From Acidipila sp. (GTDB taxonomy: Bacteria; Acidobacteriota; Terriglobia; Acidiferrales; UBA7541), in the NCBI GenBank assembly GCA_010365215.1, contig JAAFGT010000042.1:22782-57908 (forward strand): a stretch of DNA of 35,127 nt, written 5' to 3'. Each line of letters starts with the position of its first letter. The first letter of the stretch is position 1. The position numbers and the translations under genes are program-made. This document shows, in pieces, positions 15,835-24,145 of this stretch. Under the pieces are notes generated by a model. It saw only the letters and a list, made by a program, of their open reading frames with translations. It was not told the origin of the DNA and did not search any database.

Positions 15835-15861
15835 AAAAAGGGCCGGACTTGCGTCCGGCCC
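15835..15861 (-). terminator. Rho-independent terminator of the TonB receptor gene
   Basis: On the minus strand a perfect 9-bp stem (GGGCCGGAC / GTCCGGCCC, 15840-15848 with 15853-15861) with a 4-nt loop is followed by TTTTT (15839-15835). It lies 27 bp after the receptor stop codon and before the NTF2-like gene. Confidence 0.85.
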
Positions 15862-15887
15862 CGTCATCAAAGCCTTGCCTGAAGCAA

Positions 15888-18800
15888 CTACCAGATCAAC
15901 TTAAGTCCCAACTGGATTGCGCGATTGCTCCCCGAGCCCAGCACAGGATTCGCGGAAGCGACGTCAGGCGTGGCGCAGCCGCAGCCGAACAGGCCGGGAG
16001 CAGACGGATCAGCCGTGGCGCCACCGCCATAGCCGCTCGTGCCTCCCCAGGGGTTAGCGAAGTTAGTATGGTTGAGAATATTGAAAGCTTCCGCACGGAA
16101 CTGTGCCGAGAACCGTTCCCCGAATTTAAAGGTCTTGGCCACGGATAGATCCAAGTTTTTGAATCCGGTGTCGCGGAATACGTTGCGGCCCAGATTTCCG
16201 AACGTTTTAGGAGCGGGCGGGATCATCACGGAATTGCCCGCGGCATAGCAGCCGAGAGCCCCGAGCTGATCTTTTGCCGCCTGTGAGGTTGCGTGAGAGA
16301 AACACGTCGTAGCGGCGGAGGGCGCTCCCACGATCACACCGATCACGTGCATGAACGTGGGGGAAGCTGGATTGATGTCGACATTAAAATTCGGGCCCCC
16401 GATGAAAGGAATCGGGTTGGGCCCTCTGGACTTGAAGTCTTCCGCCTTGCCGAAGAAATTCCAGCGATCAGCATTCTCGCCCGTGCCGCTGATATCATCG
16501 CCAGAATCGAAGGAATTCCAGGGCTGGGGAGTCTGCAGAGTAACGATGGAATTGATCTTCCAGCCTTCCAACATCTGCGCGAATCCCTTTCTTCCCGGAA
16601 TGTTGTACGTCAGCGAAAGTGTAAAGCGATGGCGGATGTCGAAATCACTGGCCCCGTATTCCAGCTCCGGATGCCTGCTGTCCTGCGGAAGGTACTGATT
16701 CCAGTTGTAGGACATTTGATCGAGCGCATGGGAGTAGGTATAGCCGGCGACCACATCCAGACCGTGGAAATTCCTCGCCGTCAGAGTGGACTGCAGCCCG
16801 TTGTAGTTAGACCTGTAGAGGTTCGACAGGAAGTTAACGAACGCCAGGTAGGGAAACGAGTTGTCCAACGGCCGGACCCCGGTCGCCGGGTCAGCTTGGT
16901 TGATATCGCGAATGCCCGTTAGCCTGCTGCCGTGGTTGCCAACATACCCGACTTCCAGCGACAGATAGTTCGTGAAGGCATGCTGCACACCTAACGTCCA
17001 GTTCTGAACGAAGGGCGTGCGGTAGTTACGGTCCATCGCCATAATACTGCACGGCCCGGCTTGCAACAGGCCCGGCGGAGGTGCGGAACCGTCGCCGCAG
17101 GTGACTAACGAAGTTGCACTCGCCGGATAGAGGGGCACAGAGCCGCTGTTATTCTGCCAGTTCGGTGTAACCAATGAACCGGGGAGGCTTATGCCCGTCG
17201 CCACGATGTTGCCGGGATTCGCAATCTGCGAACTGTTTGCGTAAATTGCGGCCCCCGTGGGGATAACTCCAACTCCAAGCGTAACCGTGTTGTTCGTGTT
17301 TTGCTGGGACATCAGCACGTTCATGGTGAGCAGCTCGTAGATCAGGCTGTAACCCGCACGCACCACGGTTGTCCCCTTGCCGGTGACGTCCCACGCCACT
17401 CCCAGGCGCGGAGAGAAATTAGTGTGATCGCCTTTATAAAGGGAATCGATATTCTTGCCCACCTGCTCCAGACCTTTGCCTGGTTCGAAATTGCCGAGCT
17501 TATTGTGCGATTCCGTCGGGGGAGTGCTGTACTCGTACCGCAATCCCAGATTGACCGTCACCTTCGGAGTTAGTCGCCAGTCATCTTGAGCAAAACCAGC
17601 GTAATTCCACTGGCTCAAGTCTCGCGTCGGATCCCCCGCAAGAAAATCGACCCGGCCGACAACACCAGCGATGAAGTCTTCCAGGGCCGTCGCGCACGGT
17701 GACTGGCTTGGAGGACAAGTAGCAGCAAACGCATCCCGTTGTCCGAAGCGGATCCGCCCCCTTCCGTTGCGGAATGTGCCTTGATGTACCCTGATGTTGC
17801 GTACTTCGCCTCCGAACTTATAGGCGTGATTGCCCCGCAGGTAAGACAGGTTTTCTATAAAGCTGTAGGTATTGTCGGGGCCTACAATTTTAGGAAAATT
17901 GTGGAAGCCTCCGGCCTCGCTGAATCCGCCCACCTTGATATTGGGCAGTCCAGCCAGCACAGGGTTGGTCACTCCGGTATTTATGCCGTAGGTTGTGAAG
18001 GCATTATTCTTGGAATCGACGGGGATGATCGTCAGAGTGTAGCGGGTGTAACCAACCCTGAATTCATTCACCCAACGTGAATTTGGCGTCCAAGTCCAAT
18101 GTCCGGCCACCGCCTGGGCTCGCGAATGAATCGAGGTCTCGAATTGCGGCAGCGTCTCGGGGGCATCCTCGGCGAGGAGCTTATCGTTCCCCAGGAAATA
18201 GGAACCGCTTACGGTGTTCCTGTCGCTGAGGTGGTAGTCAATTTTTCCCAGCCCGTTGTCGGACTTATTCGTATTTGGAAATCCACCCTGATTCCCGGGG
18301 ACGGAAGCGAAAGGCCCGTATATGCCGGCGGTGCAAGTGATCGGCGGCCCTAGCGTGCATCCGACTAACTTCAAGCTGAGCGGGCTCGGCGTCAAACCGG
18401 CCGCCTGAACGCCCATGATTGCATCGGGCAGGCTTACGTCGGCTCCGCCTCCCGCGGTCGGGCTCGGGAGATTATATGTAAATGAGTTTCCCACGGTGTA
18501 GCGCTGGCCTTCATAGCCGCCGAAGTAGAAAAGCTTGTCACGAATAATGTGTCCGCCGGCGGTGCTGCCGTACTGCTCGAGTTCCACCGGCTGCTTGGCT
18601 TGCCCCACCGGATTGAAGAAGTTCCGCGCGTCCCAGGCATCGGTGCGGCCGAACGCGTAAGCGGTACCGTGAAAATCATTGGTGCCGGACTTCAGCCCCA
18701 CGCTGGTGACCGCACCCGGTTTCCATCCGAACTCCGCCTTCGGATTTACTTGGGTATTGAATTCCTGGATGGCGTCGATGGGCATCAGCGTGGCCGCATC

Positions 18801-19466
18801 GCCCGCGACTGCGGCAGCATTGGTGACGCTCAACCCCATGAACGCTTCATCGTTCGCGACGCCGTCCACCACGTAGCCCATGCCTTCGGGGCGAATTCCG
18901 TTAGTGCTCTGCGTCCACGGTCCGCCGCCCGGATAGACCATCGTGCCGGGGCGCAGCGCGAGCAGGTTCTGGTAATTGCGGCCGTTCAAGGGGAGGTCAT
19001 TGATGGTTTCGTTGCTAAGCGTACCGCCCAGCGTTGCGCTGGTGGTGTCCAGCATTGGAGTCTGCTCGGTGATGGTGATCGTTTCGGTGGCTGCGCCGGG
19101 CTGCATCTCGAAGTCGATGCGCGCGTCCTTGCCAACTTCCAGCAGGATGTTCGGCCGCTCGACCGCCTTGAAACCTTTGAAGTCGACGTGGATCTTGTAG
19201 GTGCTGGGAAGCAGGTTGGGAGCGACATACTCTCCCGCTTCGTCAGTGGTCACGGTGCGCGGGATGCCGCGCGACACGTCGGTGATGGTGACCGTGGCGC
19301 CGACAATCACGCCTCCGGACGGATCGTGCACGCTGCCCAAAATTCGGCCGAAGTTCGCCTGCGAGAACATCGGAGCGCAGAAAACCACTACGCCCAGAAT
19401 GATAGCTAGAGCCCTCGCCAAGGCCTTGCAACCAGACAAATCCGACCCCAATCGTACTGAGCGCAT
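15888..19466 (-). CDS. TonB-dependent receptor with N-terminal carboxypeptidase-regulatory-like domain (Oar-like)
   Basis: From the ATG at 19466 this is 1192 residues. The start is fixed by GGGGAGG five nt upstream and by the signal peptide that follows (ALAIILGVVVFCAPMFSQA); an upstream in-frame ATG at 19556 would start before the promoter. Domains in order: a carboxypeptidase-regulatory-like fold (GRILGSVHDPSGGVIVGATV to EMQPGA, about 38-125), a plug with DLPLNGRNYQNLLALRPG and YVVDGVANDE, then a long outer-membrane beta-barrel ending in LKLIW, with the terminal aromatic residue needed for assembly. Such receptors import large or scarce substrates using ExbBD-TonB energy; the ligand cannot be told. 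It has its own operator-bearing promoter and its own terminator. The phylum signal of the window rests mainly on this gene. Confidence 0.92.
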   Translation of the reverse strand: MRSVRLGSDLSGCKALARALAIILGVVVFCAPMFSQANFGRILGSVHDPSGGVIVGATVTITDVSRGIPRTVTTDEAGEYVAPNLLPSTYKIHVDFKGFKAVERPNILLEVGKDARIDFEMQPGAATETITITEQTPMLDTTSATLGGTLSNETINDLPLNGRNYQNLLALRPGTMVYPGGGPWTQSTNGIRPEGMGYVVDGVANDEAFMGLSVTNAAAVAGDAATLMPIDAIQEFNTQVNPKAEFGWKPGAVTSVGLKSGTNDFHGTAYAFGRTDAWDARNFFNPVGQAKQPVELEQYGSTAGGHIIRDKLFYFGGYEGQRYTVGNSFTYNLPSPTAGGGADVSLPDAIMGVQAAGLTPSPLSLKLVGCTLGPPITCTAGIYGPFASVPGNQGGFPNTNKSDNGLGKIDYHLSDRNTVSGSYFLGNDKLLAEDAPETLPQFETSIHSRAQAVAGHWTWTPNSRWVNEFRVGYTRYTLTIIPVDSKNNAFTTYGINTGVTNPVLAGLPNIKVGGFSEAGGFHNFPKIVGPDNTYSFIENLSYLRGNHAYKFGGEVRNIRVHQGTFRNGRGRIRFGQRDAFAATCPPSQSPCATALEDFIAGVVGRVDFLAGDPTRDLSQWNYAGFAQDDWRLTPKVTVNLGLRYEYSTPPTESHNKLGNFEPGKGLEQVGKNIDSLYKGDHTNFSPRLGVAWDVTGKGTTVVRAGYSLIYELLTMNVLMSQQNTNNTVTLGVGVIPTGAAIYANSSQIANPGNIVATGISLPGSLVTPNWQNNSGSVPLYPASATSLVTCGDGSAPPPGLLQAGPCSIMAMDRNYRTPFVQNWTLGVQHAFTNYLSLEVGYVGNHGSRLTGIRDINQADPATGVRPLDNSFPYLAFVNFLSNLYRSNYNGLQSTLTARNFHGLDVVAGYTYSHALDQMSYNWNQYLPQDSRHPELEYGASDFDIRHRFTLSLTYNIPGRKGFAQMLEGWKINSIVTLQTPQPWNSFDSGDDISGTGENADRWNFFGKAEDFKSRGPNPIPFIGGPNFNVDINPASPTFMHVIGVIVGAPSAATTCFSHATSQAAKDQLGALGCYAAGNSVMIPPAPKTFGNLGRNVFRDTGFKNLDLSVAKTFKFGERFSAQFRAEAFNILNHTNFANPWGGTSGYGGGATADPSAPGLFGCGCATPDVASANPVLGSGSNRAIQLGLKLIW

Positions 19467-19482
19467 CACCACCTCCCCTTTC

Positions 19483-19522
19483 CGGTACGACCCCTGTACC
19501 ACCATATAACGAAGGCTGTCAA
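19483..19522 (-). promoter_or_regulatory. Promoter with overlapping FadR/GntR-type operator, TonB receptor
   Basis: Reading the minus strand, -35 TTGACA (19522-19517) is 18 nt from an extended -10 TGG-TACAGG (19498-19493). The operator TGGTACAGGGGTCGTACCG (19501-19483) covers the -10. On the plus strand its core reads CGGTACGACCC, close to TGGTNNGACCA, followed by CCTGTACCACC. The -35 to operator distance and 15 consecutive operator bases are identical to those before the LVIVD gene. Confidence 0.65.
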
Positions 19523-19596
19523 GATGTTTCGCGCCGTGCCAGTACCAGGATTCCAAAAGCGTTATCGGTTATCCGCGAAATGATCGCTAATGGTGT

Positions 19597-19611
19597 AGTG
19601 GCCGGACCACT
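19597..19611. promoter_or_regulatory. FadR-like palindrome upstream of the TonB receptor promoter
   Basis: AGTGGCCGGACCACT has perfect 5-bp arms around CCGGA, and its core TGGCCGGACCA is one base from TGGTCNGACCA. It sits about 75 bp upstream of the receptor's -35 element, where it could serve as an auxiliary or looping site for the same regulator. Confidence 0.5.
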
Positions 19612-19676
19612 CGGTTCATGCGAGAATTCCAGCGGATTTATTTCCACCATTTGAAATGATCGCAACCAAAGCAAGC

Positions 19677-20693
19677 CTACTTTGGCGGTTTCTGTGTTAA
19701 CGCTTGCTGGTAATACTCGGCGTCGTAATATTTGTCTGGTGTGGGCGGCTGGCCGCCCCATTGGCCTTCTATCTCGGCGCGCAATTTGAGCACATTCTTG
19801 AACCCATCGAGGTCCATGCGAGCATCCTCAGCATAGCCTCCGGCTCCCTGGGTGGTGAGCGAGTAAGTCTCCTCTGCCGCAGCAGGCGGAAGCTTCGCTT
19901 CCTTGATCAGCAGCTCGATCACTTTCCGTTTATTCGCTGGCGCCAATATCCACCGTTGCGCTTCGAGATACGCGGCGAGATATCTCACCAGCACATCCGC
20001 ATGCGCACGGGCCCAGCCGCGCAATACGAATGATCCCGAACCCTGATACGGGCCGATAAACTTTAGGGTCGAGCCAAGACTCACGAAGCCGTCCCGCTTC
20101 GCCAGCACGGACGCGGGAGGGCCTAGCATCGTCCCGGCATACTCCTTGTGCTCGCGCATGGCCGCCAGCCGCAGTGGGCTCGCGCCGATCGGCTTGATCT
20201 GGTAGTCGCGGCCGGCTTGCAGCGAGTTCAACAGCAGAATTTTCTTAAGCTGCAGGGCGAAGGCGGTGTTGGTGGCGTCGACAATCACCGTCTTGCCGCG
20301 CAACTCGGAAATGGAGTGGATCTCGGACTGCACGATGAGCTCATTCACCGTGCGTTCGCCGCCCATCACGATGATGGCGTCAACTCCCGCTGTCTCCACC
20401 ATGGCGACGGCGTTGTCGACCGCGGCCACGGCAACATCGGCTTTGCCGTTTGCCAGATCGACGCGCAGCACATCCGAGCTGTCGGCGGATTGAAACTGCA
20501 CGGCGACGCCATACTTGGCGAAAATCCCCTGGGACTCCGCAGCGACGATGGGCAGGGGACGGCCGGGCAGGCTGATCACTCGAACGGTCTGCAGCGATGG
20601 CCCGTCCGCGCGAGTTCCAGCACACCCCACCAGAGCCAGCGCGCTAATGCCCGCGCAAATAAACTTCGAGCACATCCATTTCGCAACTTTCAT
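19677..20693 (-). CDS. NMT1/SsuA-like solute-binding lipoprotein
   Basis: From the ATG at 20693 this is 338 residues. That start has GGGGGAGG four nt upstream, and the in-frame ATG at 20711 lies before the ribosome site. The N-terminus is a lipoprotein signal (ICAGISALALVGC) with the lipobox L-V-G-C. The mature protein is a periplasmic-binding-protein fold of the NMT1/THI5/SsuA type: a first lobe beginning VRVISLPGRPLPIVAAESQGIFAKYGV, and the cleft motif DLANGKADVAVAAVDNAVAM. Relatives bind aliphatic sulfonates, nitrate or pyrimidine precursors for ABC importers. No ABC permease or ATPase is in the window, so it is an orphan here. It is 39 bp after the LVIVD gene and probably in the same transcript. 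Confidence 0.8.
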   Translation of the reverse strand: MKVAKWMCSKFICAGISALALVGCAGTRADGPSLQTVRVISLPGRPLPIVAAESQGIFAKYGVAVQFQSADSSDVLRVDLANGKADVAVAAVDNAVAMVETAGVDAIIVMGGERTVNELIVQSEIHSISELRGKTVIVDATNTAFALQLKKILLLNSLQAGRDYQIKPIGASPLRLAAMREHKEYAGTMLGPPASVLAKRDGFVSLGSTLKFIGPYQGSGSFVLRGWARAHADVLVRYLAAYLEAQRWILAPANKRKVIELLIKEAKLPPAAAEETYSLTTQGAGGYAEDARMDLDGFKNVLKLRAEIEGQWGGQPPTPDKYYDAEYYQQALTQKPPK

Positions 20694-20732
20694 TCCGCCT
20701 CCCCCAACCATTCGCGCGCTATGAAATGCGCA

Positions 20733-22325
20733 CTAAACTGCGCCCTCGTTCAGTTTTGGCAGCGACCACTCCGTCACCGGCAACGGATCAAGCATGGGCT
20801 TACCCAGGCTGGGACAGCTCAAAACATAGATCCCGGTGTCCGCAGCGCAATAAATCACGTTGCGGTCCCATTCCACGAACACGTTGTCCACCGTGCGGTT
20901 CCAGCTCCCAAAATCTTTCAAGTCACCGCCCTGCGGAGGAATGAAGTAGGCCACCTCTTCCGGACGGTACGGATCGCCGATGTCGTAACAGCGCAACCCG
21001 CCTATGAAATAGGAATAGGCGATGAAGTCAGCAGAGATCTTTCCCGGCGCCTTGAGATGCGGCGGGTTATGCGCCCCGAATCGTCCGCGCTTGAAACAAA
21101 AGTCGCGGTAAGGCGCCTGCTTGGGAGGCACCGGACGGGGGAACTGCGCCACCGGCGTGGGACGCGTCTCGTCGCGCACATCGATCACCCAGATGGGCAG
21201 ATAAATCTGATTGCAGTCCGGATTCGTGGTCTCGCCATTCGCGATCACGAAGCCGCGATCGAGCATGCCGCACCAGATCGTGTGGAAAGCGACGCCGCCG
21301 GCTCCGTACTGTGGCGGCGGCTCGAAGCGGCCGATTTCCTGCGGGCGTTTCACGTCCGAGAGATCATGGATAATCAACCCAAAGCATCCCCAACCGCCGT
21401 AGCCGCGATTCCCGCCGTCGTCAATTTTCTTGGGCACGTACACCGGCCCGTGCAAGCCGACGAAAGGAGTCTGATCCATGTGCTCGTATTTCAGCCGGGA
21501 CCACTGCCACTTTTGATATTCGCTCTCTTCGCTTTTTCGCGAGCCGGGCACCCACCACATCGAAACCTCTTTCGGATTGGCCGGGTCGGATACATCCACG
21601 ATCATGTTGCCGTTCACCAACGGCCGCGCGTACCACAGTTGGTGGCTGAAGCTTTCATCCGGAGCCGTGTCGAGATAGGCGTACTGGCCGCCATCATAAT
21701 AGTTGCGGTGCGTGCCCGACCCGGTGGCACCCGTGCTGAATTCCGATAGGTTGACGATCTTGGAAGGATCGGTGGCGTCATAGAAACGCACACCGCGCAG
21801 CCCCTTGAAATTCTTCCACGGCTCCAGCAACTTCGGGTCATCATATTTCCCGTAAGGCGCGGCGGCGGTCGAACCTGATATGGGCGCCGCGGCGCCGGTC
21901 ATCAGAATCCACTTCTTTAATTTATCGTTGTAAGCCACCTGCAGTTGGTCACCCTTGAAGCCGTGCTCGTTGTACATCGTTGGATGATGGAGATCGCTCA
22001 CGTCGATCACATCACCCTGCTGCAGAAGATATCGCCGGCTCCCCACGGACATCATCTGCATCTTCCCGCCGCGCTCCTTGCCCGGAAGGATGTGGGCGAT
22101 CACTTCCATATTGTGAATATAAGTCCTGCGGTCCAGATACTTCAGGCTCTGCGGTGATGGATGGGGATGGTTGTTTGCCCACGCGGCAAGGGAGGAACCG
22201 GCCATGGCAAGGCTCGCACCGGCCGCGCATTTTACAAACTCCCTGCGCGTCGGTTTGCGATTTGTCCCCACGTTCTTCATTGCCGCCTTGTTTTTTGAAA
22301 TCGTCGGGTTCTCATTCTCTCCCAT
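20733..22325 (-). CDS. Tat-exported LVIVD-repeat beta-propeller protein
   Basis: From the ATG at 22325 this is 530 residues; GGAGG lies 7 nt upstream, and the alternative ATG at 22424 lies upstream of the predicted promoter -10. A twin-arginine motif T-R-R-E-F-V-K at about residues 26-32 precedes a hydrophobic segment (CAAGASLAMAGSSLAAWA). The mature part has repeated units of the LVIVD type: VIDVSDLHHP, VRFYDATDPSKI, MIVDVSDPANPKEV, IIHDLSDVKRPQEI, WVIDVRDETRPTPV and LRCYDIGDPYRPEEV. These indicate a six- or seven-bladed propeller. The biochemical role of LVIVD proteins is poorly known; many are found beside redox enzymes and cytochromes. It is the first gene of a minus-strand unit with the solute-binding protein, under a FadR-type operator. 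Confidence 0.82.
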   Translation of the reverse strand: MGENENPTISKNKAAMKNVGTNRKPTRREFVKCAAGASLAMAGSSLAAWANNHPHPSPQSLKYLDRRTYIHNMEVIAHILPGKERGGKMQMMSVGSRRYLLQQGDVIDVSDLHHPTMYNEHGFKGDQLQVAYNDKLKKWILMTGAAAPISGSTAAAPYGKYDDPKLLEPWKNFKGLRGVRFYDATDPSKIVNLSEFSTGATGSGTHRNYYDGGQYAYLDTAPDESFSHQLWYARPLVNGNMIVDVSDPANPKEVSMWWVPGSRKSEESEYQKWQWSRLKYEHMDQTPFVGLHGPVYVPKKIDDGGNRGYGGWGCFGLIIHDLSDVKRPQEIGRFEPPPQYGAGGVAFHTIWCGMLDRGFVIANGETTNPDCNQIYLPIWVIDVRDETRPTPVAQFPRPVPPKQAPYRDFCFKRGRFGAHNPPHLKAPGKISADFIAYSYFIGGLRCYDIGDPYRPEEVAYFIPPQGGDLKDFGSWNRTVDNVFVEWDRNVIYCAADTGIYVLSCPSLGKPMLDPLPVTEWSLPKLNEGAV

Positions 22326-22384
22326 CGGGATCCCTCCATATCTCTTCCACAACTTAAGATTGAACGTTTGCGAAGCCGAAGAAA

Positions 22385-22424
22385 TGGTCGGACCCCTGTA
22401 CCACCCAGCAAAACAGAAAGTCAA
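22385..22424 (-). promoter_or_regulatory. Promoter with overlapping FadR/GntR-type operator, LVIVD/solute-binding unit
   Basis: On the minus strand -35 TTGACT (22424-22419) is 18 nt from extended -10 TGG-TACAGG (22400-22395). The operator on the plus strand is TGGTCGGACCCCTGTACCA (22385-22403), with core TGGTCGGACCC. GACCCCTGTACCACC is identical to the site before the TonB receptor. The leader to the ATG at 22325 is about 65 nt. Confidence 0.65.
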
Positions 22425-22502
22425 GAAGTTCCCTGACCGGCTGGATTAAGCATCGCAGCCGCTGGTGGGGATTTTCGCGGAGGACTTTGATAAGGTAGTG
22501 CG

Positions 22503-22515
22503 ATGGTCTGACCAT
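22503..22515. promoter_or_regulatory. Perfect FadR/GntR-type operator before the aldehyde dehydrogenase gene
   Basis: ATGGTCTGACCAT is a perfect odd dyad and the best match in the window to the FadR-type core TGGTCNGACCA. A possible -35 TTGATA (22487-22492) lies 10 bp upstream, so the site would overlap the spacer and -10. It is 95 bp before the ATG at 22610. Confidence 0.65.
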
Positions 22516-22609
22516 ACTCTCGGGTCGCCAACACTGGACTCCCCGTCAACACCCAGAGCAGCCAGCAGCGGTGAAATCTTTCCGAGGTAACACGCGGAGG
22601 TAACAAGCA

Positions 22610-23974
22610 ATGGCAATCGCGACAACCAATCCTGCCACCGGCGAGGTCCTCAAAACCTTCACGGAACTTACCGACTCCCAGATTGACGCGAAAATTCAGC
22701 TCGCCTCCGAGGTATTCACGAAGTATCGAAAAGTTCCTTTTGCTGAGCGCGCGCGAAGAATGATGAAGGCCGCAGAGATTCTCGAGGCCGAGAAAGATGT
22801 TTTCGGCCGCATGATGACCATCGAGATGGGAAAGCCGCTGGCCGCCGCCGTGGCCGAGGCGGTCAAGTGCGCGACGGGGTGCCGGTATTACGCCGAAAAT
22901 GCCGAACGCTTCCTGGCCGATGAAGTGGTGGAGATCGGCGTCACTCGCAGCTATATCAAGTACCAGCCCATAGGCCCGGTCCTGGCGATCATGCCGTGGA
23001 ACTTTCCCTTCTGGCAGGTTTTTCGATTCGCAGCGCCCTGCTTGATGGCCGGAAACACCGGACTGCTCAAGCATGCGTCCAATGTTCCGCAATGCGCCCT
23101 GATGATCGAGGATATTTTCCGGCGCGTGGGATTCCCGGAAGGATCGTTCCAGACCCTGCTCATTGGATCGAAAAAAGTGGACGCGATCCTGGCGGACCCG
23201 CGCGTGAAGGCCGCAACTCTCACCGGTAGCGAAGGCGCGGGAATTGAAGTGGGCATGTCCGCGGCAAAAAGAATCAAGAAAATGGTGCTGGAACTGGGCG
23301 GCAGCGACCCTTTCATCGTGATGCCCAGCGCAAACATTGAAGAAGCCGTGTCCACAGCAGTGAAGGCCCGCGTTCAAAACAACGGCCAGTCGTGCATCGC
23401 CGCCAAACGGTTCATTGTTGCCGAAGGAATTGCCGACCAGTTCGAGCGCAGCTTTGTAAAAAAGATGGAGGCGCTACGGCTGGGAGACCCGCTGGAGGCC
23501 ACCACGGAGGTGGGCCCTCTGGCTACAGCGGATGCCGTGCTCACTCTCCACCAGGACGTCCAAAAAACCATCCAGGCCGGAGCACAGCTTTTGACCGGCG
23601 GCAAACCGCTCGATCGACCCGGAAATTTCTACGCGCCCACCGTATTAACCAATATTCCCAAAGGCTCACCCGGCTATTCCGAGGAGTTTTTTGGCCCGGT
23701 AGCCTGCATGTTCCGCATAAAAAATATCGAGCAGGCCATTCAAATTGCCAACGACACGCGCTTTGGGTTAGGCGCCAGTGTGTGGACCAACGACAAAAAA
23801 GAAATTGATCAGCTCGTCGACGAAATCGAATCCGGCATGGTATTCATCAACGGCATGGTGGCTTCCGACCCACGAATTCCATTTGGCGGCGTCAAGCAAT
23901 CCGGGCACGGACGGGAACTCTCGGTATACGGCATCCGCGAATTCACAAACATTAAGTCAGTGGTTATTCGGTAG
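22610..23974 (+). CDS. NAD(P)-dependent aldehyde dehydrogenase, succinate-semialdehyde-dehydrogenase-like (Sad type)
   Basis: This 454-residue protein has the short length of the Sad (YneI) branch of the aldehyde dehydrogenases. The cofactor fold includes PWNFPFWQVFRFAAP and the turn TGSEGAG. The general base is E228 in LELGGSDPF and the catalytic cysteine is C262 in NNGQSCIAAKRF. The C-terminal PFGGVKQSGHGRELS is diagnostic of the family. It probably oxidises a C4-like semialdehyde to the acid in the cytoplasm. It starts at an ATG with GGAGG 9 nt upstream and has its own operator-bearing leader. The GntR gene follows after 171 bp with a separate control site. The semialdehyde preference is inferred from similarity to Sad; other aldehydes are possible. 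Confidence 0.88.
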   Translation: MAIATTNPATGEVLKTFTELTDSQIDAKIQLASEVFTKYRKVPFAERARRMMKAAEILEAEKDVFGRMMTIEMGKPLAAAVAEAVKCATGCRYYAENAERFLADEVVEIGVTRSYIKYQPIGPVLAIMPWNFPFWQVFRFAAPCLMAGNTGLLKHASNVPQCALMIEDIFRRVGFPEGSFQTLLIGSKKVDAILADPRVKAATLTGSEGAGIEVGMSAAKRIKKMVLELGGSDPFIVMPSANIEEAVSTAVKARVQNNGQSCIAAKRFIVAEGIADQFERSFVKKMEALRLGDPLEATTEVGPLATADAVLTLHQDVQKTIQAGAQLLTGGKPLDRPGNFYAPTVLTNIPKGSPGYSEEFFGPVACMFRIKNIEQAIQIANDTRFGLGASVWTNDKKEIDQLVDEIESGMVFINGMVASDPRIPFGGVKQSGHGRELSVYGIREFTNIKSVVIR

Positions 23975-24038
23975 CGAAGTTTGAAGTTTCTGCCGCATTC
24001 GAAGAACCATTTGCGCGGAATTTGACGCCTATGGTATT

Positions 24039-24067
24039 TTGGTCGGGCAATTATACCACCATATAAA
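24039..24067 (+). promoter_or_regulatory. Promoter with FadR/GntR-type operator, gntR (autoregulation)
   Basis: TTGGTC (24039-24044) and TATAAA (24062-24067) are 17 nt apart. The operator TGGTCGGGCAATTATACCA (24040-24058) fills the -35 and spacer. It shares with the sites at 19483 and 22385 the TGGT-N11-ACCA layout and the trailing TACCACCATATA seen at 19483. It lies 79 bp before the regulator's own ATG, so autoregulation is likely. Confidence 0.6.
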
Positions 24068-24145
24068 GACCCATCCGATGGTGCCCGTACGCGTAACTGT
24101 AAATGTGCGGTCCATTGTAGTGTAGCGACCCCTCCCGGAGGGAAT

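Noticed and set aside
16293-19409. Long open frames on the plus strand opposite the TonB receptor and other genes
   Set aside because: They mirror the codon structure of real genes on the other strand, have no ribosome sites and give low-complexity Arg/Ala/Pro-rich peptides with no recognisable domain.
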